From Hyphomonadaceae bacterium (lineage in GTDB: Bacteria; Pseudomonadota; Alphaproteobacteria; Caulobacterales; Hyphomonadaceae): a stretch of DNA of 8,280 nucleotides. The translations under genes and the position numbers were made by a program. The stretch is from assembly GCA_030696545.1 (NCBI GenBank), contig JAUYSA010000361.1:1-8280 (forward strand), written 5' to 3'. The notes under the pieces were generated by a model that was not told the DNA's origin, ran no database searches, and saw only the letters and a program-made list of their open reading frames with translations. This document shows positions 1-6,396 of the stretch, piece after piece; the first letter of the stretch is position 1, and every line of letters starts with the position of its first letter.

Positions 1-1133
1 AGGAGGGCGTCGAGGCGCTGGGCGGCTATGCCGACATCTTCCTTGAGAACGTGCTGTCGTCGGGCGTCATTCCGCAGATCAGCGTGATCATGGGACCGTG
101 CGCCGGGGGCGACGTGTATTCGCCCGCGATGACGGACTTCATCTTCATGGTGAAGGACACGTCCTACATGTACGTGACGGGTCCGGACGTGGTGAAGACC
201 GTCACCAATGAGATCGTCTCCCACGAAGACCTTGGCGGCGCGCGTGTTCACGCAGCAAAGTCTGGCGTGGCGGATGGCGCGTTCGAGAATGACATCGAGG
301 CGCTGACGCAGATGCGCCGCCTGATCGGCTTCCTGCCGCTGTCCAACCGCGAAAAGCCGCCGACGATCCCGACCTTCGATGATCCGGAACGCGCCGAGCC
401 GTCGCTCGACACGCTGGTGCCGGCGAACCCGAACACGCCTTACGACATGAAGGAGCTGATCCAGAAGGTTGCCGACGAGGGCGACTTCTTCGAGATCGGC
501 AAGGACTTTGGCAAGAACATCCTGACCGGCTTCGGCCGCATGGAAGGCACGACGGTCGGCTTTGTCGCCAACCAGCCGATGAGCCTTGCGGGCGTGCTCG
601 ACATTGATAGCTCGCGGAAGGCTGCGCGTTTCGTGCGCTTCTGCGATTGCTTCAATATTCCGATCGTCACGTTCGTCGACGTGCCGGGCTTCATGCCGGG
701 CACGAAGCAGGAATATGGCGGCCTTATCAAGCATGGCGCGGCGCTGCTGTTCGCCTATGCCGAGGCCACGGTTCCGAAGGTGACGGTGATCACGCGCAAG
801 GCCTATGGCGGCGCCTATGACGTCATGAGCTCGAAGCACCTGCGGGGCGATGCGAACTTTGCCTGGCCCACCGCCGAGATCGCCGTGATGGGCGCCAAGG
901 GCGCGGTCGAGATCATCTTCCGCGCCGACGCGGGCGATGCCGAGAAGCTCGCGGCCCGGACCAAGGAATACCAGGACCGCTTCGCCAACCCGTATGTCGC
1001 CGCCTCACGCGGCTTCATCGATGACGTGATCATGCCCCACAACACGCGCAAGCGTATTGTCCGGGCGTTACGCACGCTGAAGACCAAGAAGCTCGAGAAC
1101 CCGGCGAAAAAGCACGACAACATTCCGCTCTAG
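1..1133 (+). CDS. pccB: Propionyl-CoA carboxylase beta subunit (carboxyltransferase), 5'-truncated by the window edge
   Basis: This is the carboxyltransferase subunit of propionyl-CoA carboxylase, which moves the carboxyl group from carboxybiotin on PccA to propionyl-CoA to make (S)-methylmalonyl-CoA in the cytoplasm. The reading frame is open from base 3, well before the first GTG at 51, and the residues before that GTG (EGVEALGGYADIFLEN) are typical PccB. The gene therefore starts outside the window. About 376 residues are visible, and roughly the first 130 of the usual 510 are missing. Visible motifs are GPCAGG (93-110), which belongs to the N-terminal crotonase-like domain, and in the C-terminal domain VDVPGFMPGTKQE followed by GGAYDVM (807-827), the oxyanion-forming segment. 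The Asp in GGAYD is the residue linked to propionyl-CoA rather than acetyl-CoA preference in actinobacterial homologues (recalled family knowledge). The gene ends in TAG inside a hairpin and converges on the lipoprotein gene 12 bases away. The family assignment is secure. Confidence 0.96.
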   Translation, partial: EGVEALGGYADIFLENVLSSGVIPQISVIMGPCAGGDVYSPAMTDFIFMVKDTSYMYVTGPDVVKTVTNEIVSHEDLGGARVHAAKSGVADGAFENDIEALTQMRRLIGFLPLSNREKPPTIPTFDDPERAEPSLDTLVPANPNTPYDMKELIQKVADEGDFFEIGKDFGKNILTGFGRMEGTTVGFVANQPMSLAGVLDIDSSRKAARFVRFCDCFNIPIVTFVDVPGFMPGTKQEYGGLIKHGAALLFAYAEATVPKVTVITRKAYGGAYDVMSSKHLRGDANFAWPTAEIAVMGAKGAVEIIFRADAGDAEKLAARTKEYQDRFANPYVAASRGFIDDVIMPHNTRKRIVRALRTLKTKKLENPAKKHDNIPL

Positions 1134-1142
1134 GGCGGAATG
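1121..1142. terminator. Convergent-gene hairpin overlapping the pccB stop codon (possible bidirectional terminator)
   Basis: A perfect 8-bp inverted repeat, CATTCCGC (1121-1128) and GCGGAATG (1135-1142), encloses a 6-base loop that contains the pccB TAG stop. It sits between two convergent genes, where a shared terminator is expected. No T tract follows on the plus strand. On the minus strand a run of five T occurs about nine bases past the stem, so any intrinsic termination would suit the minus-strand gene better. Confidence 0.45.
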
Positions 1143-1145
1143 GCG

Positions 1146-1751
1146 TCAGTCAAAGTCCGGCATGTCGTCGAGCATATCCTCCACGAGTTTGCTGACTTCG
1201 GGCTTCGAGGATAGCGGCATCATCAGGCTCATGGCGTTCATGGCCATGCTCATCACCTGGGGCATGGCTGCGCCCATGGCGACGTCGCGCTCATCTTCGT
1301 TCATCGCGTCGAGCGTCGCGGCTGGGCCGGCCATTTCAGCGTAAATCGGAGCGAGCTGGACCTTGGCGGCGTTGGCGGAATTGACGTCTGTAACCTTGCC
1401 CAGAACCGCAAACGCCTTGTTCGCGCCAGCAAGCCAGGCGGAGGCTGCGGGGTGGACCTTGCCGCTGGCCATTGCGCCGGTGATCGCCTGCATCTTGGCG
1501 CGCTCTTCGGCGGTCATGTCCGAGGGAACCGAGGATGCGATCGCTCCTGCCTGTGCGATTGCCGCCGCCATGGCTTCCGGACTCAGCTGAGTTCCATCCG
1601 GTCCGGTCTGTCCGAACGCCTTTGCCATGCCTTCGGTGAATTGCTTCATGGCGGCGGCCTGCTGCTCGGCGGCGATCTGTTCGGGCGTCTTTTGCGGCTG
1701 GCAAGCAACCGCCATCAAGGCGAGCGCGATGAGGCTGGATGAGCGGATCAT
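1146..1751 (-). CDS. Predicted Met/Ala-rich lipoprotein of unknown function
   Basis: I do not recognise this 201-residue protein as a named family. The N-terminus (MIRSSS, then a hydrophobic stretch to MAVAC) looks like a lipoprotein signal with the acylated cysteine at residue 17. The position -3 residue is Ala rather than the usual Leu, so the lipobox is slightly off consensus. Gln at +2 would fit outer-membrane sorting. The mature chain is rich in Ala and Met, is predicted to be mostly helical, and ends in an acidic tail (EDMLDDMPDFD). It has 20 Met in all, eight of them between residues 159 and 178. The ATG at 1751 is favoured by a strong ribosome site (AGGGGAGA, complement of 1757-1764) six to seven bases upstream. 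The gene converges with pccB and diverges from the DUF485-actP operon. It could be an envelope-associated helical protein, but no function can be assigned. Confidence 0.82.
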   Translation of the reverse strand: MIRSSSLIALALMAVACQPQKTPEQIAAEQQAAAMKQFTEGMAKAFGQTGPDGTQLSPEAMAAAIAQAGAIASSVPSDMTAEERAKMQAITGAMASGKVHPAASAWLAGANKAFAVLGKVTDVNSANAAKVQLAPIYAEMAGPAATLDAMNEDERDVAMGAAMPQVMSMAMNAMSLMMPLSSKPEVSKLVEDMLDDMPDFD

Positions 1752-1807
1752 GAGTGTCTCCCCTATATCGTTGTTAGTCTGCGCTGCGGCTTAGGAGCGG
1801 GCAAGCA

Positions 1808-1863
1808 TGTATTGCTGCTGCGCGGCAATGCGAGGCGTCGATTCACGACGTACGTGAAGACGC
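1808..1863. repeat. Two adjacent imperfect hairpins in the divergent intergenic region
   Basis: The first hairpin pairs 1808-1818 with 1822-1832 around a 3-base loop. Its core is ATTGC/GCAAT followed by GC/GC, with three G-T pairs in 11. Two bases later the second pairs GCGTC (1835-1839) and TTCACG (1842-1847) with CGTGAA (1853-1858) and GACGC (1859-1863), leaving a 2-base bulge on the left and a 5-base loop. Side by side they resemble operator pairs, a folded leader element or a REP-type unit, and nothing in the sequence decides between these. Confidence 0.5.
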
Positions 1864-1919
1864 GGCGGCTGAGCGTGCCTGGCCGAGGCTTTCGGTTTTG
1901 GCTGGCGCTACGTGCTGGA

Positions 1920-1948
1920 TTGAGGTCATATCGCAGCGACAAGATAGC
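1920..1948 (+). promoter_or_regulatory. Weak sigma70-type promoter candidate for the DUF485-actP operon
   Basis: TTGAGG (1920-1925) and GATAGC (1943-1948) are separated by 17 bases, with 4/6 and 3/6 matches to the -35 and -10 consensus. This would give a leader of about 50 bases before the ATG at 2007. The position is right, but the match is weak and could be chance. Confidence 0.25.
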
Positions 1949-2006
1949 CGGGGCGGGCCTGTGGCCGCTAACCCAGCAGAACGAGCGGGCGAGGGAGCGA
2001 CAACTG

Positions 2007-2315
2007 ATGGATACGCCACAGGCGGATCGGATTGCTGCAGATCCGAATTATCAGATGCTGAAATCGAAACGTTCGCGTTTCGGGTGGACGCTCGCGATCA
2101 TCATGCTGATTGTTTATTACGGCTACGTTCTGCTGATTGCTTTCGGCAAGGAGCTGCTCGCGACGCCGATCGGCAGCGGCGTGATGACCTGGGGCATCCC
2201 GGCAGGTTTCGGCGTGATCGTTTTCACCGTCCTGATCACCGCAGTTTACATCCAGCGCGCCAATCGCGAATTCGATGAACTGACCGAGAAGGTCAAGCGC
2301 GAGGCGCTGAAATGA
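2007..2315 (+). CDS. yjcH: DUF485 family inner-membrane protein (YjcH-like), partner of ActP
   Basis: This 102-residue membrane protein belongs to the DUF485 family, which is nearly always encoded directly upstream of the acetate symporter gene actP (as yjcH-actP in E. coli). Its biochemical role is not established; an accessory or stabilising role for ActP is inference from gene order. A cytoplasmic N-terminal part with the family's RFGW segment near residues 24-27 is followed by two predicted membrane helices (about 28-47 and 60-82). The second helix ends in YIQRAN, the family's usual YVRRAN-like motif, and a charged helical tail follows. The ATG at 2007 is chosen over upstream in-frame starts because GAGGGAG (1991-1997) sits nine bases before it and family similarity begins here. 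Its TGA overlaps the actP ATG by four bases (ATGA), implying coupled translation. Confidence 0.93.
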   Translation: MDTPQADRIAADPNYQMLKSKRSRFGWTLAIIMLIVYYGYVLLIAFGKELLATPIGSGVMTWGIPAGFGVIVFTVLITAVYIQRANREFDELTEKVKREALK

Positions 2316-4036
2316 AATCTTTCACCAGGGTTGCTGGCCTTACCGGCCTGACGAGTCTTGCCATGTTTACGGCGCTGCCCGCGTTGGCGCAGGAGCACAT
2401 CGGCCCCACCGAGCAGCAGGCCACCAATTGGACCGCGATCGCCATGTTCGGCAGCTTTGTGCTGCTCACGCTGTTCGTTACAAAGTGGGCCTCATCGCGC
2501 ACCAAGTCTGCTGCGGATTTCTACACAGCTGGCGGCGGCATCACCGGCTTTCAGAACGGTCTCGCTATCGCGGGCGACTACATGTCTGCCGCTTCATTCC
2601 TCGGCATCTCCGCGCAGGTGATGACGTCGGGCTATGACGGCCTGATCTATTCGATCGGCTTCCTTGTCGGCTGGCCGATCCTGACCTTCCTGATGGCTGA
2701 ACGGCTGCGCAACCTTGGCAAATACACCTTCGCCGACGTTGCGGCGTTTCGCTTTGCCCAGACGCCCGTGCGGCTATTCGCGGCTGCGGGTACGCTGGTT
2801 GTGGTTGCGTTCTACCTGATCGCCCAGATGGTCGGCGCGGGGCAGCTGATCAAGCTGCTGTTCGGTCTCGAGTACTGGGTTGCAGTCGTCATCGTCGGCG
2901 CGCTGATGATGATCTATGTTCTGTTCGGCGGCATGGCGGCGACGACGTGGGTGCAGATCATCAAGGCCTGCATGCTGCTGGCTGGCGCAACGTTCATGGC
3001 GTTCATGGTGCTGCTGCACTACGGCTTCAGCCCGGAAGCGCTGTTCCAGGACGCGGTCAATGTGAAGACCAAGCTGGCGGAGGCGGCGGGGGCAACACCT
3101 GCGGAAGCAGCCAAAGCCGGGGCGGCCGTCATGGGACCGGGCACTTTCATCAAGGATCCGATCTCTGCGATTTCGTTCGGCATGGCCCTGATGTTCGGCA
3201 CCGCCGGCCTTCCCCATATTCTGATGCGCTTCTTCACTGTGCCGAGCGCCAAGGAAGCGCGCAAATCGGTGATGTGGGCGACCGGGTGGATCGGCTATTT
3301 CTACCTGCTGACCTTCATTATCGGCTTTGGCGCCATCACCTTCGTGCTGACCAATCCTGAATTCACGGATGGCAAGGGCGGCTTGGTCGGCGGCACCAAC
3401 ATGGCCGCCGTGCATCTCGCCAACGCGGTGGGCGGCAACATCTTCCTCGGCTTCATATCGGCAGTGGCGTTCGCGACCATCCTCGCGGTGGTGGCGGGTC
3501 TGACGCTGTCGGGCGCCTCGGCTGTGTCGCACGATCTCTACGCGACGGTGATCAAGAAGGGGAACGCCGACAGCAAATCGGAACTTCGCGTGTCGCGTGT
3601 CACCACGATCTGCCTCGGCATCGTGGCTGTGCTGCTCGGCATCGTGTTCGAGAAGCAGAATATCGCCTTCATGGTGTCGCTCGCCTTCGCGGTGGCGGCC
3701 TCGGCCAACTTCCCGGTGCTGTTCATGTCGCTGCTGTGGAAGGATTGCACCACGAGAGGCGCAGTTATCGGCGGGTCGCTGGGCCTGATCTCGTCGGTCG
3801 GCCTGACGGTCGTGTCGCCCTCGGTCTGGGAAGCGACGCTTGGCAATCCGGCGGGATCTGCGCTGTTCCCTTACACGTCGCCCGCACTGTTCTCGATGAC
3901 GCTGGCGTTCGCCGGCATCTGGTTCTTCTCGATCACTGACCGTGGCGAGCGGGCTCGGATCGATCGGGCCGGCTATCCGGCGCAGCAGATCAGGTCGGAG
4001 ACCGGGATCGGCGCATCGGGTTCATCGGGGCACTGA
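2312..4036 (+). CDS. actP: Cation/acetate symporter ActP (sodium:solute symporter family)
   Basis: ActP is an inner-membrane SSS-family permease that imports acetate and other short monocarboxylates such as glycolate with a cation. The 574-residue protein closely follows E. coli ActP (549 residues). An N-terminal signal peptide ends around ALA at residue 26, as in ActP homologues. The strongly conserved segment YTAGGGITGF through SAASFLG (about 71-97), WPILTFLMAERLRNLG (121-136), YLIAQMVGAG (168-177) and GTAGLPHILMRFFTV (296-310) are all intact. About a dozen further membrane helices follow the signal peptide. The extra length comes mostly from an Ala-rich loop at about 249-275 and a longer Gly/Ser C-terminus (GASGSSGH). 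It is translationally coupled to the DUF485 gene by an ATGA overlap, with GAGG (2301-2304) as its ribosome site. A dehydrogenase gene follows after three bases. No acs gene is visible next to it. Confidence 0.96.
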   Translation: MKSFTRVAGLTGLTSLAMFTALPALAQEHIGPTEQQATNWTAIAMFGSFVLLTLFVTKWASSRTKSAADFYTAGGGITGFQNGLAIAGDYMSAASFLGISAQVMTSGYDGLIYSIGFLVGWPILTFLMAERLRNLGKYTFADVAAFRFAQTPVRLFAAAGTLVVVAFYLIAQMVGAGQLIKLLFGLEYWVAVVIVGALMMIYVLFGGMAATTWVQIIKACMLLAGATFMAFMVLLHYGFSPEALFQDAVNVKTKLAEAAGATPAEAAKAGAAVMGPGTFIKDPISAISFGMALMFGTAGLPHILMRFFTVPSAKEARKSVMWATGWIGYFYLLTFIIGFGAITFVLTNPEFTDGKGGLVGGTNMAAVHLANAVGGNIFLGFISAVAFATILAVVAGLTLSGASAVSHDLYATVIKKGNADSKSELRVSRVTTICLGIVAVLLGIVFEKQNIAFMVSLAFAVAASANFPVLFMSLLWKDCTTRGAVIGGSLGLISSVGLTVVSPSVWEATLGNPAGSALFPYTSPALFSMTLAFAGIWFFSITDRGERARIDRAGYPAQQIRSETGIGASGSSGH

Positions 4037-4039
4037 TAC

Positions 4040-5002
4040 ATGGCGAAACTCGGTACGCTCGTACTGTCGCTTCCGATCCCCGAGCCCGTGAGGGCCCGGG
4101 CCGAGCGATTGTTCGATTGTATCGAGCCGCCAAAGCATATCGGCACTGAAAAACTGATTGCGGCCGCCAACGCCAACAAGGCGGACGCCGTTTTGATCTC
4201 GCTGGGTATTCCGATCAAGGCCGATGCGATTGCACGTCTGCCTGCCAGCGTGAAGATCATTGCGTCGACCAGTGTGGGGTTCGACCATATCGACGTCGCC
4301 GCCGCGAATGCGCGCGGCATCGTGGTCGGGATCACGCCGGATGCGGTGACGGATGCGACAGCGGACGTGACGCTGCTGCTGATGCTGGGCGCGTGTCGCC
4401 GGGCGAAAGAGCATGTCCGTTCGATGGATCAGGCGTGGAGCGTGCGGAACGGGTTCTTCGATGGGCTGGGGCTCGACCTGACGGGCAAGACGCTGGGCAT
4501 TGTCGGGATGGGGCGGATTGGGCGCGCGGTGGCTGAGCGTTGCCGCGGCTTCCGGATGCCGGTGCTCTATCACAACCGCAACCGGCTATCGCCGGAACTG
4601 GAAGGCGGGGCGCGTTACTTCGCTTCGCTCGATGAGATGCTGCCGCATTGCCAGGTGCTGAGCCTGAACCTGCCGGGTGGGCAGGGCGTGATCATGACGG
4701 CGGAGAAGTTCGCGCTGCTGCCCAAGGGCGCGCTGTTCGTGAATTCGGCGCGGGGCAATCTCGTCGACGAGGATGCGCTGATCGAGACGCTGAAGTCGGG
4801 GCAGCTTTTTGCAGCAGGGCTCGACGTGTTCAAGGGCGAGCCGAACTACGATACGCGGATCAATGATCTGCCGAACACATTCCTGCTGCCGCATATCGGC
4901 ACGGCGACGATCGAGTCGCGGACGGACATGTCAAATGCGGCGCTTGATAATATCGAAGCTGTGCTGTCTGGCCGGCCCGCGCCGTTTCCGGTGACGCTGT
5001 AG
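4040..5002 (+). CDS. D-2-hydroxyacid dehydrogenase, glyoxylate/hydroxypyruvate reductase type
   Basis: This is a cytoplasmic NAD(P)-dependent D-isomer-specific 2-hydroxyacid dehydrogenase of 320 residues, a normal length. The dinucleotide fold has GMGRIG at 156-161. The catalytic triad of the family is present: Arg238 in NSARGN, Glu267 in FKGEPN and His285 in LLPHIG. At the end of the second beta strand the sequence is YHNRNR (177-182) with no acidic residue. This favours NADPH over NADH and fits glyoxylate/hydroxypyruvate reductases or D-glycerate dehydrogenases; the exact substrate is inferred. The LPGG segment (211-214) matches the APGG-type subgroup common in alphaproteobacteria. The ATG lies three bases after the actP stop with GGGG (4027-4030) upstream, so it is probably the third gene of the acetate-uptake operon. 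It may reduce glyoxylate or a related oxoacid arising from C2 metabolism. It ends in TAG. Confidence 0.92.
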   Translation: MAKLGTLVLSLPIPEPVRARAERLFDCIEPPKHIGTEKLIAAANANKADAVLISLGIPIKADAIARLPASVKIIASTSVGFDHIDVAAANARGIVVGITPDAVTDATADVTLLLMLGACRRAKEHVRSMDQAWSVRNGFFDGLGLDLTGKTLGIVGMGRIGRAVAERCRGFRMPVLYHNRNRLSPELEGGARYFASLDEMLPHCQVLSLNLPGGQGVIMTAEKFALLPKGALFVNSARGNLVDEDALIETLKSGQLFAAGLDVFKGEPNYDTRINDLPNTFLLPHIGTATIESRTDMSNAALDNIEAVLSGRPAPFPVTL

Positions 5003-5020
5003 GCGCTATCGCGCTTATCA

Positions 5021-5055
5021 CGGCCTGTTGTTGTCCGTATCCTTATTCAGGGCCG
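5021..5055 (+). terminator. Weak hairpin downstream of the dehydrogenase gene
   Basis: CGGCCTG (5021-5027) can pair with CAGGGCCG (5048-5055) if one G is bulged, leaving a 20-base loop. The position, about 20 bases past the stop codon, suits a terminator. The loop is long and no T tract follows, so this is tentative. Confidence 0.2.
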
Positions 5056-5094
5056 GTTGCCACTACGTCACCCACGTCGACATCGGCAGTAAAT

Positions 5095-5159
5095 TCAACA
5101 ACACTTATGGCCGCAGCTTGGTTGTTGAGTGCTGCAGGTTTTGAGCCTGGTTGGTTGAG
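5095..5159 (+). promoter_or_regulatory. Inverted repeat and TTGAG-type direct repeats, possible operator
   Basis: TCAACAAC (5095-5102) and GTTGTTGA (5121-5128) form a perfect 8-bp inverted repeat with an 18-base spacer. The right arm also starts a series of three similar blocks ending in TTGAG at 5129, 5145 and 5159, 14 to 16 bases apart. The location upstream of a lone secreted-protein gene suits a regulator-binding site. No known operator is recognised. Confidence 0.35.
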
Positions 5160-5273
5160 CCAATCGTCAGCTGTCGTCTGAAGACAACGCTTTTCCAGAT
5201 CCATCTCGGGACCACACAAGATGCATCGCGCCGCTGGCGGCGAAGGTGCGCCGACAATGGAGGAGAAGTTTCA

Positions 5274-6317
5274 ATGAAAGCGTGGGCCGTCTTGTTGTTA
5301 CTGGGTGTTGCGATCTCACCGATCGCTCACGCCCAGACATCTTCCCCAGGTTTCGTGCAGCCCAAGACGAGCTGGGGCGTGCCGGATCTGCAGGGTTACT
5401 GGAACAATACGTCGCTTACGTCCATGCAGCGCCCAGCCACGACGTCCAAGCTTGTGCTGACCGAGCAGGAGGCCATCGCGCTGGCGAGGAGGGTGCCCGT
5501 CGTCGCCGCTGCGCGCGAGGAGTCGGTTGCATCCAAGGTCGATGAGAAGTCATCGGCCGAGTTGCTGGCCGACAAGAACCCGGATCGCGGGTACAACACA
5601 TTCTGGATGGATCCGGGCGCCAGCTACGCCAAGGTGAAGGGCGAGTACCGCTCTTCCTGGATCACGTATCCCACAACCGGGACGATCCCGTACACGGAAG
5701 CCGGCATTGCGGCGAACACCCGAACCAACACGTATGACGACTACGAAGTGCGTCCGCTTGCCGAACGCTGCATCATGAGCTTTTCAGGTGGAGCGGGCCC
5801 GGTCTTGAGCAACAGCCTTTACAACAACACGTACCAGATCGTTCAGACGCCGGATTCTGTGATGATGCTGACCGAGATGATCCACGATGTGCGTGTGATC
5901 CCGATCGTGAAGTCGGCCGCTGAAGCGAAGCCCAGCATGAAAGAGATACCGCGCTGGGGTGGCGACTCGGTGGGTTGGTATGAAGGCAACACGCTGGTGG
6001 TGCAGACCACCAACTCGCATCCGAAGCAGCGCTCTTACATCTCGAAGGATGGCAAGGTGACGGAGCGCTATACCCGCTGGTCCGATAGCGAGATCTATTA
6101 TGAGTTCAAGGTGGAGGACTCACACCTCTACAAGGAGTCATGGGGCGGGGAGATGGTGCTCAGGGCGTCTGAACCGCTTTACGAGTACGCATGCCACGAG
6201 GGGAATTACGCATTCGCCGGCATCATGGGCGGCGCGCGTGAGCTTGATCGCCAGGGACGCTCGCATCCTCCGGGCAAACCGATCTTCGCGGGCGTGGATA
6301 CGTCGGACGGCGAGTAA
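5274..6317 (+). CDS. Secreted protein of unknown function (Sec signal peptide)
   Basis: This is a 347-residue exported protein. A Sec signal peptide (MKAW, a hydrophobic core, then AHA) should be cut between Ala20 and Gln21, placing the protein in the periplasm or outside. The ATG at 5274 is supported by AGGAGAAG (5261-5268) at ideal spacing, whereas the longer frame from 5151 has no ribosome site. The mature part starts with VPDLQGYWNN (36-45). It carries WGGDSVGWYEGNTLVVQTTN (228-247) and, near the end, YEYACHEGNY (303-312). This pattern recalls a large, mostly uncharacterised family of secreted proteins with many copies in proteobacteria and acidobacteria (recalled, not searched). Two cysteines, Cys166 and Cys307, remain after processing and could form a disulfide. 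No enzyme motif is recognised. The gene appears to stand alone between its own upstream region and a strong terminator. Confidence 0.88.
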   Translation: MKAWAVLLLLGVAISPIAHAQTSSPGFVQPKTSWGVPDLQGYWNNTSLTSMQRPATTSKLVLTEQEAIALARRVPVVAAAREESVASKVDEKSSAELLADKNPDRGYNTFWMDPGASYAKVKGEYRSSWITYPTTGTIPYTEAGIAANTRTNTYDDYEVRPLAERCIMSFSGGAGPVLSNSLYNNTYQIVQTPDSVMMLTEMIHDVRVIPIVKSAAEAKPSMKEIPRWGGDSVGWYEGNTLVVQTTNSHPKQRSYISKDGKVTERYTRWSDSEIYYEFKVEDSHLYKESWGGEMVLRASEPLYEYACHEGNYAFAGIMGGARELDRQGRSHPPGKPIFAGVDTSDGE

Positions 6318-6355
6318 CACCGCAGCAGGTTGCTGAGATCCTGCTCATCAGACTG

Positions 6356-6392
6356 GCGGGCGGAGCGAGGTTGCTTCGCCCGCTTCTCGTTT
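6356..6392 (+). terminator. Rho-independent terminator of the secreted protein gene
   Basis: GCGGGCGGAGC (6356-6366) and GCTTCGCCCGC (6373-6383) form an 11-bp stem with a single G-T pair and a 6-base loop. It is followed by the T-rich stretch TTCTCGTTT. It lies about 40 bases after the plus-strand stop and just beyond the end of the convergent GIY-YIG gene, so it may act in both directions, more strongly on the plus strand. A smaller inverted repeat, AGCAGG (6324-6329) and CCTGCT (6340-6345), precedes it. Confidence 0.72.
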
Positions 6393-6396
6393 GCGG

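Larger units (their letters stand above)
1752..2006. other. Divergent intergenic region between lipoprotein gene and DUF485-actP operon
   Basis: These 255 bases should hold the promoters for both flanking genes. The segment contains the minus-strand ribosome site, two adjacent hairpins (1808-1832 and 1835-1863), a weak plus-strand promoter candidate and the plus-strand ribosome site. The open frame running through it from 1812 into the DUF485 gene looks non-coding: it has no family resemblance and no ribosome site at 1812. Confidence 0.7.
5003..5273. other. 271-bp intergenic region upstream of the secreted protein gene
   Basis: No coding sequence is supported here. The in-frame extension of the next gene from a TTG at 5151 lacks a ribosome site and would bury the signal peptide. 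The region holds a weak hairpin near the left end, a separated inverted repeat (5095-5128), three GGTT..TTGAG-like repeats (5120-5159) and a GC-rich hairpin (5229-5242) shortly before the ribosome site. A promoter for the following gene is expected, but I could not pick one with confidence. Confidence 0.6.

Noticed and set aside
1812..2006. N-terminal extension of the DUF485 protein from 1812
   Set aside because: The extra 65 residues have no family similarity, the intergenic hairpins lie within it, and the strong ribosome site precedes the ATG at 2007.
2774..3532. Long minus-strand open frame (252 codons) opposite actP
   Set aside because: It is antisense to a highly conserved actP region. 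The product is rich in His, Arg and Gln with no domain, and has the composition typical of a shadow frame in GC-rich DNA.
4022..4573. Minus-strand open frame of 183 codons opposite the dehydrogenase gene
   Set aside because: It lies over the well-supported dehydrogenase, has a low-complexity His/Arg/Pro-rich product and no recognisable family.
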